Source: Streptomyces sp. NBC_01591 (GTDB taxonomy: Bacteria > Actinomycetota > Actinomycetes > Streptomycetales > Streptomycetaceae). From it: 64,000 bases of DNA. Location: NCBI RefSeq assembly GCF_035918155.1, contig NZ_CP109327.1, positions 6,882,001 to 6,946,000 of the forward strand. The letters are read 5' to 3'. The first letter of the stretch is position 1. Each line of letters opens with the position of its first letter. This document shows, piece by piece, positions 1-11,040 of this stretch. The position numbers and the translations under genes are program-made. The notes under the pieces are model-generated. The model was not told where the DNA came from, did no database searches, and was given only the letters and a program-made list of their open reading frames with translations.

Positions 1-1
1 A

Positions 2-1228
2 CCGCCCACGGTCGTCGCAGACCCCGGTCCGCCCGGTCCGTCACGACGGCGTGTCCTCACCGCCACGGCCACCGGTGCGGTCCTCCTGACGGGCGGCGCG
101 GCCGCTGCCCTGGTGGCCGGGCGGCAACGCGACAGGGCGACGTCGCCCCGCACCCTTCCCACGTACACGATCGGGCTGCACGCGGACCTGAGCGGGCCGG
201 GCAGGGCGGTCGGCCTGGCGCATGAACGCGGCATCCGGCTCGCCGTCGATGACCACAACTCCCGTACCGACGCAGGCTTCCGGCTCGCCCTGCGCACCGA
301 GGACGACGCCGGGGACGCGGCCCGCGCCCTGCACGTCGCCAACCGGCTGGTCGCCGATCCGGACGTGCTCGCCGTGGTCGGCCCCACCGGGGACGTCGCC
401 GCCGCGGCCGTCGTCAGCCGCTACGAGACGGCACGCCTCGCCCAGGTCGTCGTCGCGGCAGGATCCACCACCGCCGACTCGGCAGGCACCAAGACCCTCT
501 GCGTGACCCGGCCCTTCGACGACTCGCTGTCCATCGCCCTGATCCGCTACGTGGTCCAGGTCCGCCCGGCCGAACGGGTGGTCGTCGTCGAGGACCGTGC
601 CGACCTCCGGAGCAGCTGGTCGATCACCGACCGCTTCCGGGACCATCCGATCGAGGGGATCGAGGTGACGGTGCACACGGTCGACGCGGACACCACCACC
701 TTCGCCCCGGCCGCCCACGCGGCGGTCGCCGCCCGGGCGGACGCGGTCGTGTACGCCGGATCGTCACCCGGCAGGGGCGCCCGCTGCGCCACCGCCCTGG
801 CCGACGCCGGATTCACCGGAACCGGAATGTCCGTCGGGCCGGTCCTGGCACCCGCCTTCCTCCGCGGTGCGGGCAAGGCCGCCGAAGGGTGGGTCTTCGC
901 GCAGGCGTACACCGACCCGACGGCACTCCCGGCCGCGAAGGCGTTCACCGCCGCGCACCGCGAGCGGTTCGGGGCCCCGCCGGGCCGTTGGTCCGCCGAG
1001 GCGTACGACGCGGTCGGTCTGACCGTCCGGGCCGCCCGGACCACCAGCGCGGCCGAAGCGGAACGCGGCGGCGTCGCACAGCGGCTGTTCCGGACCAGCC
1101 ACCCGGGCATCACCCGGACGCTGTCCTTCCACTCCTCCACCCGTCAGGTGCGGATCGAGACGGGGATGTTCCTCTACCGGGTCCAGGGCGGGCGGGCGCG
1201 TTTCCTGGGGCCGTACACGAAGGTCTGA
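2..1228 (+). CDS. Periplasmic-binding-type (branched-chain amino acid) receptor domain, 5'-truncated; possibly the tail of a Ser/Thr kinase fusion
   Basis: The frame is open from base 2, so the true start lies upstream. The visible part begins with a Pro-rich stretch, then SRRRVLTAT followed by a hydrophobic Ala/Leu segment (about residues 19-41), then an extracytoplasmic type I periplasmic-binding fold that opens with YTIGLHADLSGPGRAVG and contains VVGPTGDVAAAAVVSRYE. This is the Leu/Ile/Val-binding-protein-like family, which normally binds small amino-acid ligands outside the membrane. The hydrophobic segment could be a Tat signal (RRR), or an internal membrane anchor after a Pro-rich linker. 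The latter arrangement is known in streptomycetes, where an N-terminal Ser/Thr kinase is fused to such a receptor. No transporter genes follow. Which of the two applies depends on sequence outside the window. Confidence 0.8.
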   Translation, partial: PPTVVADPGPPGPSRRRVLTATATGAVLLTGGAAAALVAGRQRDRATSPRTLPTYTIGLHADLSGPGRAVGLAHERGIRLAVDDHNSRTDAGFRLALRTEDDAGDAARALHVANRLVADPDVLAVVGPTGDVAAAAVVSRYETARLAQVVVAAGSTTADSAGTKTLCVTRPFDDSLSIALIRYVVQVRPAERVVVVEDRADLRSSWSITDRFRDHPIEGIEVTVHTVDADTTTFAPAAHAAVAARADAVVYAGSSPGRGARCATALADAGFTGTGMSVGPVLAPAFLRGAGKAAEGWVFAQAYTDPTALPAAKAFTAAHRERFGAPPGRWSAEAYDAVGLTVRAARTTSAAEAERGGVAQRLFRTSHPGITRTLSFHSSTRQVRIETGMFLYRVQGGRARFLGPYTKV

Positions 1229-1466
1229 ACGCGAGGTCCGAGGGGGCCTGAAGCGGAGCTGCGGGCGCGGTTAAGAAAACCTCGATGGACCTGTGGCGCG
1301 GGGTGCGGCAGATTTCTCCGTGACGGCAGAGGATGGTGCGCGGCAGCCGATCGACGCGCGCTGTCATTCGCCCCGTCCCTCTCGATCTTCCCCGGGCCGC
1401 AGGCTTCTTCAGGCATGTCCCCGGCCCGGGGTACTCAACGCCGCACCAGCGCAGGGAGCCGCAGCC

Positions 1467-2495
1467 GTGAAGGCACTCGTGAAGCAGAAGGCCGAGCCGG
1501 GACTCTGGCTGATGGACGTGCCGGAGCCGGAGATCGGCCCCACGGACGTACTGATCAAGGTGCTCCGTACCGGCATCTGCGGCACCGATCTGCACATCCG
1601 CAACTACGACGGCTGGGCGCAGCAGGCCGTGCGCACCCCGCTCGTCCTCGGCCACGAGTTCGTCGGCGAGGTCGCGGAGACCGGCGCCGACGTCGTCGAC
1701 ATCAACGTCGGCGACCTGGCCAGCGGCGAGGGCCACCTGGTGTGCGGCAAGTGCCGCAACTGTCTGGCCGGCCGCCGCCACCTGTGCCGCTCCACGCTCG
1801 GGCTCGGTGTCGGCCGGGACGGGGCGTTCGCCGAGTACGTCGCCCTGCCCGCGTCCAACGTCTGGGTGCACCGCGTCCCCGTCGACCTCGACGTCGCCGC
1901 GATCTTCGACCCGTTCGGCAACGCCGTGCACACCGCGCTGTCGTTCCCGCTGGTCGGTGAGGACGTACTGATCACCGGCGCCGGACCGATCGGCATCATG
2001 GCCGCCGCCGTCGCCAAGCACGCGGGCGCCCGCAACGTCGTCATCACCGACGTCAGCGAGGCCCGGCTGGAACTGGCCCGGAAGGTCGGCGTCAGCCTCG
2101 CCCTGAACGTCGCCGAGGAGACCATCGCCGACGGCCAGAAGCACCTCGGACTGCGCGAGGGCTTCGACGTCGGCCTGGAGATGTCCGGCCGGCCCGAGGC
2201 GATGCGCGACATGATCGCGAACATGACGCACGGCGGCCGGATCGCCATGCTCGGACTGCCGTCCGAGGAGTTCGCCGTCGACTGGGCCCGCATCGTCACC
2301 TCGATGATCACCGTCAAGGGCATCTACGGCCGAGAGATGTACGAGACCTGGTACGCCATGTCCGTACTGCTGGAGGGCGGCCTCGACCTCGCCCCCGTGA
2401 TCACCGGCCGGTACGGCTACCGCGACTTCGAAGCGGCCTTCGACGACGCGGCGAGCGGCCGCGGCGGCAAGGTCATCCTCGACTGGACCTCCTGA
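1467..2495 (+). CDS. tdh: L-threonine 3-dehydrogenase
   Basis: Zinc-dependent medium-chain dehydrogenase that oxidises L-threonine to 2-amino-3-ketobutyrate with NAD+. The 342-residue product matches the usual family length of about 340. The catalytic zinc region TGICGTDLH and GHEFVGEV is near the N-terminus, the structural zinc cysteines are in [15 protein letters not shown], and the Rossmann motif [10 protein letters not shown] is near residue 170. GTG at 1467 is chosen because GGGAG lies just upstream and the protein starts with the expected VKALVKQK; an upstream in-frame extension is unlike the family. The next gene is kbl, 66 bp downstream on the same strand, so the two form the classical threonine-to-glycine operon. 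Confidence 0.95.
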   Translation: MKALVKQKAEPGLWLMDVPEPEIGPTDVLIKVLRTGICGTDLHIRNYDGWAQQAVRTPLVLGHEFVGEVAETGADVVDINVGDLASGEGHLVCGKCRNCLAGRRHLCRSTLGLGVGRDGAFAEYVALPASNVWVHRVPVDLDVAAIFDPFGNAVHTALSFPLVGEDVLITGAGPIGIMAAAVAKHAGARNVVITDVSEARLELARKVGVSLALNVAEETIADGQKHLGLREGFDVGLEMSGRPEAMRDMIANMTHGGRIAMLGLPSEEFAVDWARIVTSMITVKGIYGREMYETWYAMSVLLEGGLDLAPVITGRYGYRDFEAAFDDAASGRGGKVILDWTS

Positions 2496-2510
2496 CCCGA
2501 CGCCCTCGCA

Positions 2511-2540
2511 GACGACGCCTCCGTAGACGACGCCACCGTA
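2511..2540 (+). repeat. Two tandem 15-bp units in the tdh-kbl spacer
   Basis: GACGACGCCTCCGTA is followed directly by GACGACGCCACCGTA, with one mismatch. It fills most of the short gap between tdh and kbl and ends just before the kbl ribosome binding site. No function is evident. Confidence 0.6.
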
Positions 2541-2561
2541 GACAGCTGGGAGACACCCCTC

Positions 2562-3755
<1,194 letters not shown>

Positions 3756-3812
3756 CACTCGGGGCCCGGCCGGGCGGCGGGGTTCCCTCCGTGACCTGGG
3801 ACAATGGGTCAC

Positions 3813-4745
3813 ATGATCGATTCACGGCGGCTGCGCATCCTCCGTGCGGTGGCCGACCACCGCACGGTGACCGCCGCAGCCGCCGCGCTGTACCTCACCC
3901 CCTCCGCCGTCTCCCAGCAGCTCGCCGCGCTGGAGCAGGAGACCGGGCACCGGCTCGTCGAACGGGGCGCGCGCGGCGCCCGGCTCACCCCCGCCGGGGA
4001 GATCCTGCTGACCCACACCAACGCGGTGCTGGCCCAGCTGGAAAGGGCCGAGGCGGAGCTCGCCGCCTACAGCTCGGGGGACGCGGGTACGGTCACCGTC
4101 GCCGCGTTCGCCACCGGCATCGGCCTCGTCCTCGCCCCCGCGATCGCCGAACTGACACGCACCGCGCCCGGTATCCGGGTCCGGGTCCAGGACGCCGAGG
4201 GCGACGCGAGCGTGCCGATGGTGCTCGACCGGCAGGTCGATGTGGCGGTCGCCGTCGAGTACCGGGGCGCCCCGGACGAGGACGACCGGCGGCTGACCCG
4301 GGTGCCGCTGTACTCCGAGCCGTTCGACGCGGTTCTGCCGGTCGGGCATGCGCTGGCCGGCCGGGAACAGGTGGCGATCGCCGACCTGGAGAAGGACGCG
4401 TGGATCGGCCCGTACCCCGGCAACCCCTGCCACGACGTGGTGGTCCTGTCCTGTGAGTTCGCCGGCTTCCAGCCCAGGATGGAGCACTCCTCGGACGACT
4501 TCCGCGCGGTGGTCGCGCTGGCCGGGGCGGGTGCCGGGGTGGCGCTGGTGCCGCGGTCGGCGCTGCGGGGGATGGAGCTGACGGGGGTGGTGGTGCGGCC
4601 GGTGGAGGGCAGCGCGCCGACCCGCCGGGTCTTCGCCGCGGTGCGGCACGGGGCGGAGGGGCATCCGCTGATCGCCCCGGTGCTCGACGCGCTGGCCGCG
4701 GCGGCGGTACGGGAAGGGGCGCTGCCCCTGCCCGCGTCACCCTGA
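3813..4745 (+). CDS. LysR-family transcriptional regulator
   Basis: 310-residue DNA-binding regulator. The N-terminal winged helix-turn-helix reads TVTAAAAALYLTPSAVSQQLAALE with the usual LysR spacing and is followed by the effector-binding domain (AGTVTVAAFATGIGLVLAPA onward). An ATG at 3804 would add three residues; 3813 (MIDSRRLRILRAV) fits the family better. No clear Shine-Dalgarno is seen, so the mRNA may be leaderless. It lies 57 bp after kbl on the same strand, so it could regulate threonine use, but the target is not shown by sequence. Confidence 0.9.
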   Translation: MIDSRRLRILRAVADHRTVTAAAAALYLTPSAVSQQLAALEQETGHRLVERGARGARLTPAGEILLTHTNAVLAQLERAEAELAAYSSGDAGTVTVAAFATGIGLVLAPAIAELTRTAPGIRVRVQDAEGDASVPMVLDRQVDVAVAVEYRGAPDEDDRRLTRVPLYSEPFDAVLPVGHALAGREQVAIADLEKDAWIGPYPGNPCHDVVVLSCEFAGFQPRMEHSSDDFRAVVALAGAGAGVALVPRSALRGMELTGVVVRPVEGSAPTRRVFAAVRHGAEGHPLIAPVLDALAAAAVREGALPLPASP

Positions 4746-4832
4746 CACGCACGCGTCCCCTCGGCTGCGGGACGATGCCACGGGGCGTCCGGAGAGTGTC
4801 CGGGCGCGTCCGGGGTGTCACGTCCGGTGTCC

Positions 4833-7469
4833 TCACGTCCGGCGTCCGAGGACGAACCGGCCGCCGGACCACCCCGGCCACAACGCCCCCGCACCCGCCG
4901 CGACCGTCACGGCCAGCGCGAGCACCCCGTACTGCACCGGCGGCAGATACGGCATCGACCCGGTCGTCGGCACCGCGAACGCCACCAGCGGGATCGCAGC
5001 GACCAGCGTGCCGATCGCCAGCCCGGCCACCGCCACCAGTCCCGTCTCCAGCACCAGCATCCGCCGCACCTGACGGCGACCCGCACCGACCATCCGCAGC
5101 AGGCGGAACTCGGGGCGGCGGCCCACCGCGATCAGGGACAGGGTGCTGACCACCGCGAGCAGCGCGAAGCCACCGATCACCCCGACACCGATGATGATCA
5201 TGGCGTTGTCCTGCTCCGAAGACGAGGGCGCGATCCGTACGTCGTCGGCCGTCGCGGGACGGACCCGCACACCCGTGTACGGGGCGAGCGCACGCCGTAC
5301 CGAAGTGGCGGTGGCGGAGGCCGAGGCCGCCGGACCGTCCGTCGAGCGGATCAGGATCCGCTGGTCGCGAAGAGCAGAGACGTGCCCGGCCAGCGCCTCG
5401 CGCGGCATCATGAACTCGCCGAGCCCCAGGGCCCGTTCGTAGAGCGCCACCACCCGCAGCCGTACTTCGGTGCCGTCGCCGAGACGGAGCTCCACCGAGT
5501 CACCGATGCCGACCCCGAGGTCGGACGCCCGGTCCTCGCCGACCGCCACTGTGCCCCTGCCGGTGAGCTCCGCCGGATCGCCCGCGGTGACGTGCGGATC
5601 GAGCGTGCCGGCCAGCTGGTCCGCCGTCACACCCAGCACGGGGAACCGGTCCAGCTTCGGCTCGCCCATCTCGCGGTGGGCGAGCACGACACCGGAGCGC
5701 AGCACACCGGTCGCCGCCGCCACCCCCGGGGCCTCGCGCACGGCCGCAGCCGCACCGGCCGGCAGTTCGGCGGCCGGGCCCGTCACCACCAGGTCGGCCC
5801 GGAGCGCGGCAGCGGCCTCCCGGTCGGCGGCCCGCTCCAGCGTCGAACCCGCCGCCAGCTGTACGCAGACGAACGCCACGACCAGCACGATCGGGGTGAT
5901 CGCCGCACCGAGGCGCCGATTGTGCGCGGCGGCGGACTTGGCGGCGAGGAAGCCGGAGACCCCGCCGGCACGCCGCACCGTTGTGCCGAGGACCCGCATC
6001 GCCACCCGGGCGATCCACGGACCGAGCAGCGCCACGGCGATGATCAGCGAGGTCGCCGCACCCGACGCGGCCACCGCGGCGGCCTGCCCGCCCTGCGCCG
6101 TCGCCGCACCGGCCGAACCGACCCCGGCCACCGCCAGCACCGCCCCCGCGACCGTACGGAACCGGCCCGGCTCGCCCGGCTCGGGCGCACGGGCCGCGCC
6201 CAGCGCGGCGGCGGGCCGCATCCCGGTGATGGACCTGGCCGCGAGGACCGCCACCGGACGGGCGGCGAGCGCGACGAGCGACGCGGCCGCGGCCGCCGCA
6301 GCGAACGGCAGCCACACCGGGACCGGCAGCGGCAGCGGGTCCGTCGTCAGCAGCGACCGCATCAGCAGACCCAGCGGCACGGCACCGACCCCGCCCAGCA
6401 CCGCCGCGGCACCGGCCACCCGGCTCACCTCACGGCCGACGGCCGATCTGAGCTGATGGGGCGTCGCGCCGACGGCACGCAGCAGCGCCAGTTCACCGGA
6501 GCGCTGGTGGACCGCCTGGGAGAGGGTGGTGGCGATCACCATGAGCGCCACCATGAAGACCGTTCCTGTGATGGAGGCGAGCAGCGGCAGCAGCTCACCA
6601 CGGGCGCCGAGCGCATCCGGGTGCTCGGCCTGCCCGCGCTCCGGGCCGGTGAGCACCCTGACCGCACGGTCGCCACGGGCGCGGTCGGGCAACGCCTTCT
6701 CCAGCGATGCCCGCAGCGTGTCGGCGGAGACACCCGGCTCGGCGACGATGCCGATCGCATCGACCGTGCCGGGGTGTCCGGCCAGGGCGGTGAGATGCCG
6801 CTCGATGAGGAAGACGGCGGGGGACCCGCCCCGCTGACCGGTGTCGGCGACACCGGTGACGGTGTACCGCCGGGGAGCCCCGTCGACCTGCAATGTCACA
6901 TGGTCACCGGTCCTGCTGCCGGTGGCGGCCGCCAGCGCGCCGTCGATGACCACCTCGCCGGCGGTCCGCGGCGCGCGCCCGTCCGTCAGCCGGTACGGAG
7001 TGAGCGCGGCGGCCGCCCAGGAACGGCCGGAGCCCGAGGCCGCACCGCCCCCACCGGCCACGGTCACCGGTACCGAATCGTCCGCGATCGCCTGCGCGAC
7101 GCCGTGCGCGGCAGCCGCCTCCGCCACCACGGAGCGGTCCAGCCGCACCCGTTCGGGCAGATAGGCCGTCGCGGTCTTCGGCTCACTGCCCCACGGCTTC
7201 GCCGTGTACGTCACCCGCTGGTCGGCCGCCACCACCGCGTCGGCCCCCGCGTAACGCTCCACCGGCGGCTGCGCCAGCAGCAGCGAACCGACCACGAGGG
7301 CGAAGGCGCCGATCAGCGCGGCCGCCGCCGTGGTCGCCGTGAACACCGCGCCCCAGGCCCGGCGATGGGCCTTCAGTGAACGCCGGGCGAGAAACGCCGA
7401 CGCCCGTCGGACACCGAGGCGCACATCCGACCGGGGCCGCGCCGCCCCCTTGTTCCTGGTCCTGTTCAT
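4833..7469 (-). CDS. ABC exporter permease with two FtsX/MacB-type domains
   Basis: 878-residue membrane protein. There is an N-terminal membrane segment (about residues 40-65), a large extracytoplasmic domain, and two FtsX cores. The first core is near residues 290-420 ([20 protein letters not shown]) and the second near 760-870 ([20 protein letters not shown]). The duplicated FtsX layout is typical of exporters that move peptides, lipids or lipoproteins, or that drive mechanotransmission across the membrane. Its start overlaps the stop of the ATPase gene at 7466 (ATGA), so the two form a translationally coupled exporter. The divergent two-component system at 8352 is the likely regulator. 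Substrate unknown. Confidence 0.92.
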   Translation of the reverse strand: MNRTRNKGAARPRSDVRLGVRRASAFLARRSLKAHRRAWGAVFTATTAAAALIGAFALVVGSLLLAQPPVERYAGADAVVAADQRVTYTAKPWGSEPKTATAYLPERVRLDRSVVAEAAAAHGVAQAIADDSVPVTVAGGGGAASGSGRSWAAAALTPYRLTDGRAPRTAGEVVIDGALAAATGSRTGDHVTLQVDGAPRRYTVTGVADTGQRGGSPAVFLIERHLTALAGHPGTVDAIGIVAEPGVSADTLRASLEKALPDRARGDRAVRVLTGPERGQAEHPDALGARGELLPLLASITGTVFMVALMVIATTLSQAVHQRSGELALLRAVGATPHQLRSAVGREVSRVAGAAAVLGGVGAVPLGLLMRSLLTTDPLPLPVPVWLPFAAAAAAASLVALAARPVAVLAARSITGMRPAAALGAARAPEPGEPGRFRTVAGAVLAVAGVGSAGAATAQGGQAAAVAASGAATSLIIAVALLGPWIARVAMRVLGTTVRRAGGVSGFLAAKSAAAHNRRLGAAITPIVLVVAFVCVQLAAGSTLERAADREAAAALRADLVVTGPAAELPAGAAAAVREAPGVAAATGVLRSGVVLAHREMGEPKLDRFPVLGVTADQLAGTLDPHVTAGDPAELTGRGTVAVGEDRASDLGVGIGDSVELRLGDGTEVRLRVVALYERALGLGEFMMPREALAGHVSALRDQRILIRSTDGPAASASATATSVRRALAPYTGVRVRPATADDVRIAPSSSEQDNAMIIIGVGVIGGFALLAVVSTLSLIAVGRRPEFRLLRMVGAGRRQVRRMLVLETGLVAVAGLAIGTLVAAIPLVAFAVPTTGSMPYLPPVQYGVLALAVTVAAGAGALWPGWSGGRFVLGRRT

Positions 7470-8185
7470 CGCAGCCGGCCGCCGTCCATCGTCAGCACGG
7501 TGTCCGCCCAGCTCGCCGCCACCGGATCATGGGTGACCATGACGACCGTACGGCCGTCGATCCGCACCGCGTCGCGCAGCAGAGCGAGCACCAGCGTCGC
7601 CGACTCCGGATCCAGGGAGGCCGTCGGCTCGTCCGCGAAGATCACCTCGGGTTCGGTCACCAACGCCCTTGCCACCGCGACCCGTTGCTGTTGTCCGCCG
7701 GAGAGTGTCCCGGGGCCCAGCGCGCCGCGGCCCGTCAGGCCGACCCGGGCCAGCAGATCCCGTCCGCGGGTCAGCACCCGCTCGTCCGCCGGGTCGGCGC
7801 CCGCCAGCACCAGCGGCAGCACGACGTTCTCCTCGATGCTCAGTGAAGGCACCAGATTGAGGGCGTGCGACTGGAAGACGAAGCCGATCCGGTCCCGGCG
7901 CAACCGGGTCAGCGCCGCCTCGGAGAGCGCACCGAGATCGGTACCCCCGATCCGTACCGTGCCCGCCGTCGGACGGTCCAGACCCGCCGCACACTGCAGG
8001 AACGTGCTCTTCCCCGAGCCCGAAGGACCCACCACCGCGGTGAAGCTCCCCGCCGGGACCGAGCAGCTGACCGCGTCGAGCGCGGTCGTCTCCCGGCCGC
8101 GCCGGCCGTGGCGCCGGCTCACCGACTCCAGGCTCAGCGCGGACGCCCGCACCGCTGTGATCGTGTCCACCGTTGATCCCACCAT
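7466..8185 (-). CDS. ABC transporter ATP-binding protein (MacB/LolD type)
   Basis: 239 residues. Walker A is GPSGSGKST, the Q-loop region is [16 protein letters not shown], the signature is [15 protein letters not shown], and Walker B is [12 protein letters not shown] with a downstream THD switch. This is the LolD/MacB subfamily that pairs with FtsX-type permeases, matching the overlapping downstream gene. ATG at 8185 is taken; a GTG a few codons in (VDTITAV) is an alternative. It is divergent from the histidine kinase gene across 166 bp. Confidence 0.95.
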   Translation of the reverse strand: MVGSTVDTITAVRASALSLESVSRRHGRRGRETTALDAVSCSVPAGSFTAVVGPSGSGKSTFLQCAAGLDRPTAGTVRIGGTDLGALSEAALTRLRRDRIGFVFQSHALNLVPSLSIEENVVLPLVLAGADPADERVLTRGRDLLARVGLTGRGALGPGTLSGGQQQRVAVARALVTEPEVIFADEPTASLDPESATLVLALLRDAVRIDGRTVVMVTHDPVAASWADTVLTMDGGRLR

Positions 8186-8351
8186 TCCTTCTGTGCCCCG
8201 CCGTGTGCCGTCTGACCTGGGTAAACGCTACGAACCGGGGAGTGGCCGGGCGAGGGTGCGCGGTCCCGGAACGGGGGTGCAGCCAGCTCCACCGCGGCCA
8301 GGGGGAGGGCACCACTCCGGCGGCGCGCGGACCCCCGTAACGTGATGCGTC

Positions 8352-9659
8352 ATGAGCACCACTCCCGCCCCGCTGACGGCCGCCATCCGGCGTTCGTGGG
8401 ATGCGTCGCGCTATCTGGGCATCGGTATCGCGGTCGCTCTGCTCGCGTATGTGAGCGCGTTCCTGGTGGTGGCAGTCCTGCTGTTCGCCGCCGTGCTCAT
8501 CGGGCTGCCCGCGCTGCCGGAGGCTGCAAAGGTGCTGCGCCGGTTCGCGGAGTCCGAGCGGCGCAGGGCGGCGGCGCGGCTGGGCGTTCCGTTCACGCCG
8601 ACGCGGTACCCGCCGCTGGACAGCGGCGAACTCTCCGAGCGGGTCCGGGGCGTGCTCGCCGATCCGACGGTCTGGCGCGACGCGCTCTGGCTGCCCCTCC
8701 AGGCGCTCATGGGCAATGCCCTCGGCTACCTCGCGATGGTGCTGTGGCCGGTCGGGCTCCTCGTGGACGGCGCCGCGCTGTCGGTCGCACACCTGCTGGA
8801 CCGGCGAGCCGCCGACGAGTACGGCACGCCGCTGCCCGAGCGGCAGGGGTGGGTGCTGCGCTGGCACTGCGTACTCGCGGACGTGTCGGCCGGATGGACC
8901 CGGTCCCTGCTCACCTCGTCGCCGTCGGCCGCGCTTGCCGCACGGATCGACCAGCTGACCGAGAGCCGGGCCGGTGCGGTCGAGGCGCACGGCGCCGAAC
9001 TGCGCCGCATCGAACGCGATCTGCATGACGGCGCCCAGGCCAGGATCGTCGCCCTGTCCCTGCGCATCGGCCTCGCCAGACAACTCCTCGACAGCGACCC
9101 GGCCGCCGCGCGCATCCGTCTGGACGAGGCGCAGGACGGCGCGGAGGCGGCCCTCGCGGAACTGCGGCACGTGGTGCGCGGCATCCATCCGCCGGTGCTG
9201 ACGGACCGTGGACTGACCGGTGCGGTACGGGCGTTGGCCGCCGACGCGGGTGTACCCGTCACGGCGGAGCTGGACGGTGTCGAGGACGGCCGACGGCTTC
9301 CGGCCGCGATCGAGGCCGCCGCCTACTTCGTCATCGCCGAGGCGCTCACCAACATCAGCAAACACAGCGGTGCGACGGCCGCGACCGTGCGCATCGCCCG
9401 TACCCCCGGCACCCTGCGGGTGACCATCAGCGACAATGGGCGCGGCGGCGCGGGCGAACGGTACGGCACCACGGAGAAGCCCTCCACCGGCGGCGATCGC
9501 CCACGCCCCGGGCCCACGCCGGTCACGGACCGGGGCGGGTCCGGCAGCGGGCTGGTCGGCATCAGGCGGCGGATCGCCGCCCTGGACGGCACCACCTGCA
9601 TCAGCAGCCCCATCGGGGGGCCGACGGACATCGAAGTGGAGCTGCCGTGCGGATCGTGA
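8352..9659 (+). CDS. Sensor histidine kinase (NarL/DesK type)
   Basis: 435 residues. Two hydrophobic segments lie near residues 21-52 and a membrane-associated sensor region near 110-190. The HisKA_3 dimerisation box ELRRIERDLHDGAQARIVAL has the phosphoacceptor at about His225. The HATPase domain has the N-box region EALTNISKHSGA and the G-box GSGLVGIRRRIAALDG. TAACGT at 8338-8343 just upstream suggests a leaderless or near-leaderless transcript. It overlaps the response regulator gene by 13 bp and so forms a cognate pair. The divergent ABC exporter is the obvious candidate target, which is common for this kinase type but inferred here. Confidence 0.93.
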   Translation: MSTTPAPLTAAIRRSWDASRYLGIGIAVALLAYVSAFLVVAVLLFAAVLIGLPALPEAAKVLRRFAESERRRAAARLGVPFTPTRYPPLDSGELSERVRGVLADPTVWRDALWLPLQALMGNALGYLAMVLWPVGLLVDGAALSVAHLLDRRAADEYGTPLPERQGWVLRWHCVLADVSAGWTRSLLTSSPSAALAARIDQLTESRAGAVEAHGAELRRIERDLHDGAQARIVALSLRIGLARQLLDSDPAAARIRLDEAQDGAEAALAELRHVVRGIHPPVLTDRGLTGAVRALAADAGVPVTAELDGVEDGRRLPAAIEAAAYFVIAEALTNISKHSGATAATVRIARTPGTLRVTISDNGRGGAGERYGTTEKPSTGGDRPRPGPTPVTDRGGSGSGLVGIRRRIAALDGTTCISSPIGGPTDIEVELPCGS

Positions 9660-10306
9660 TCGCCGAGGACAACGCGCTGTTGCGGGAGGGCCTGATCCTG
9701 CTGCTCACCAGCTCGGGCCACGAGGTGGTGGCCGACGCGGCGACCGGGCCCGAGGTGTTGCCGGCCCTGCTGGAACACCGTCCGGACGCCGCCGTGCTCG
9801 ACGTGCGGCTCCCGCCCACCTTCCGCGACGAGGGGCTGCGCGCCGCGCTCGCCGCCCGTGCGGAGCTGCCCGAGCTGCCGATCCTGGTGCTCTCGCAGTA
9901 CGTGGAGGAGACGTACGCCGCCGAGCTGCTCGCCCAGGGCGCGCAGGGCATCGGCTACCTCCTGAAGGACCGGATCGGCCGGGTCGACCAGTTCCTCCAG
10001 GCACTGGACCGGGTGGCGGGCGGCGGCACGGCACTCGACCCCGAGGTGGTGACCCAGCTGCTGACCCGCAAGTCGTCGGCCGGGCCGCTGCAGAGTCTCA
10101 CCCCGCGCGAGCGCGAGGTGCTGGAACTGATGGCTCAGGGCAAGGCGAACGGCACCATCGCCGCCGAACTGGTCGTGTCGGAACGGGCGGTGAGCAAGCA
10201 CATCGGCTCGATCTTCGCCAAGCTCGGCCTGGAACCCGACGACGGCACGGTGCACCGACGGGTGCTGGCGGTGCTGGCGTACCTGGAGGGCAAGGGGGCG
10301 CGCTGA
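9647..10306 (+). CDS. LuxR/NarL-family response regulator
   Basis: 219 residues. The receiver domain has the acidic pocket AEDN at residues 6-9, phosphoacceptor Asp52 in AVLDVRLP, and the lysine in YLLKD. A C-terminal LuxR helix-turn-helix follows (LTPREREVLELMAQGKAN, then VSERAVSKHIGSIFAKL). The GTG start lies inside the kinase gene, so translation is coupled. It acts as the DNA-binding output of the adjacent kinase. Confidence 0.95.
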   Translation: MRIVIAEDNALLREGLILLLTSSGHEVVADAATGPEVLPALLEHRPDAAVLDVRLPPTFRDEGLRAALAARAELPELPILVLSQYVEETYAAELLAQGAQGIGYLLKDRIGRVDQFLQALDRVAGGGTALDPEVVTQLLTRKSSAGPLQSLTPREREVLELMAQGKANGTIAAELVVSERAVSKHIGSIFAKLGLEPDDGTVHRRVLAVLAYLEGKGAR

Positions 10307-10324
10307 CGCCCTCGGTTCGCAACA

Positions 10325-10969
10325 ATGCCCCGCATGGACACCAGCGATCCCACCGGGACGACGGCCCGCGCCCGCCGCCTCGCCGTCCCCGGCCACCGCC
10401 GCATTCTCGGGATCGCGGGGCCGCCCGGGGCCGGGAAGTCCACCCTGGCGGCACGGCTCGTCGACGCACTCGACGGGCTCGCCGTCCTCGTCCCCATGGA
10501 CGGCTTCCACCTTGCCCAGGCCGAACTGGAACGGCTCGGCCGCGCCACGCGCAAGGGCGCCCCCGACACCTTCGACGCCGCCGGGTTCGCCGCCCTGCTC
10601 GGACGTCTGCGCGCACCGGAAGCGGGAACCACCGTGTACGCCCCCGCGTTCGACCGCACCCTGGAGGAGCCGATCGCCGGAGCCGTCCCCGTACCCCCGG
10701 ACATTCCGCTGGTCGTCACCGAGGGCAACTACCTGCTGCACGACGAGGGTCCCTGGGCACCCGTCCGCGGGCTGCTCGACGAGGTGTGGTTCCTGGAGAC
10801 CGACCCGGCCCTGCGGGTACGACGGCTCGTCGAGCGGCATGTGCGGTTCGGGAAGCCGCGACCGTACGCCGAGCGCTGGGTGGCGGAGTCCGACGAAGCC
10901 AACGCGCGCCTGGTCGAGCGGGGCCGGACGAGCGCCGACCTCGTCGTACGGCTGGATCCGCAGATCTGA
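10325..10969 (+). CDS. Nucleoside/nucleotide kinase-family P-loop protein
   Basis: 214 residues with Walker A GPPGAGKST near residue 37, then VPMDGFHLAQAELERLG and a central VVTEGNYLL. This is the uridine kinase/pantothenate kinase-like P-loop family; related proteins phosphorylate nucleosides, pantothenate or sugars. The substrate cannot be read from sequence. The start is ATG 10325 or ATG 10334; neither has a strong ribosome binding site. It sits 18 bp after the response regulator but has no obvious functional link to it. Confidence 0.88.
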   Translation: MPRMDTSDPTGTTARARRLAVPGHRRILGIAGPPGAGKSTLAARLVDALDGLAVLVPMDGFHLAQAELERLGRATRKGAPDTFDAAGFAALLGRLRAPEAGTTVYAPAFDRTLEEPIAGAVPVPPDIPLVVTEGNYLLHDEGPWAPVRGLLDEVWFLETDPALRVRRLVERHVRFGKPRPYAERWVAESDEANARLVERGRTSADLVVRLDPQI

Positions 10970-11040
10970 GTCCCGCTCGCGTCGACCGGCACGGACGGGC
11001 AGGATGCTGTGTGCCGTGTCGCGTCGCCAGGAGGTCCCGC

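Noticed and set aside
4787..4850. Repeated GTCCGG between the LysR and FtsX genes
   Set aside because: Spacing is irregular and the hexamer is expected often at this base composition; no clear stem or period.
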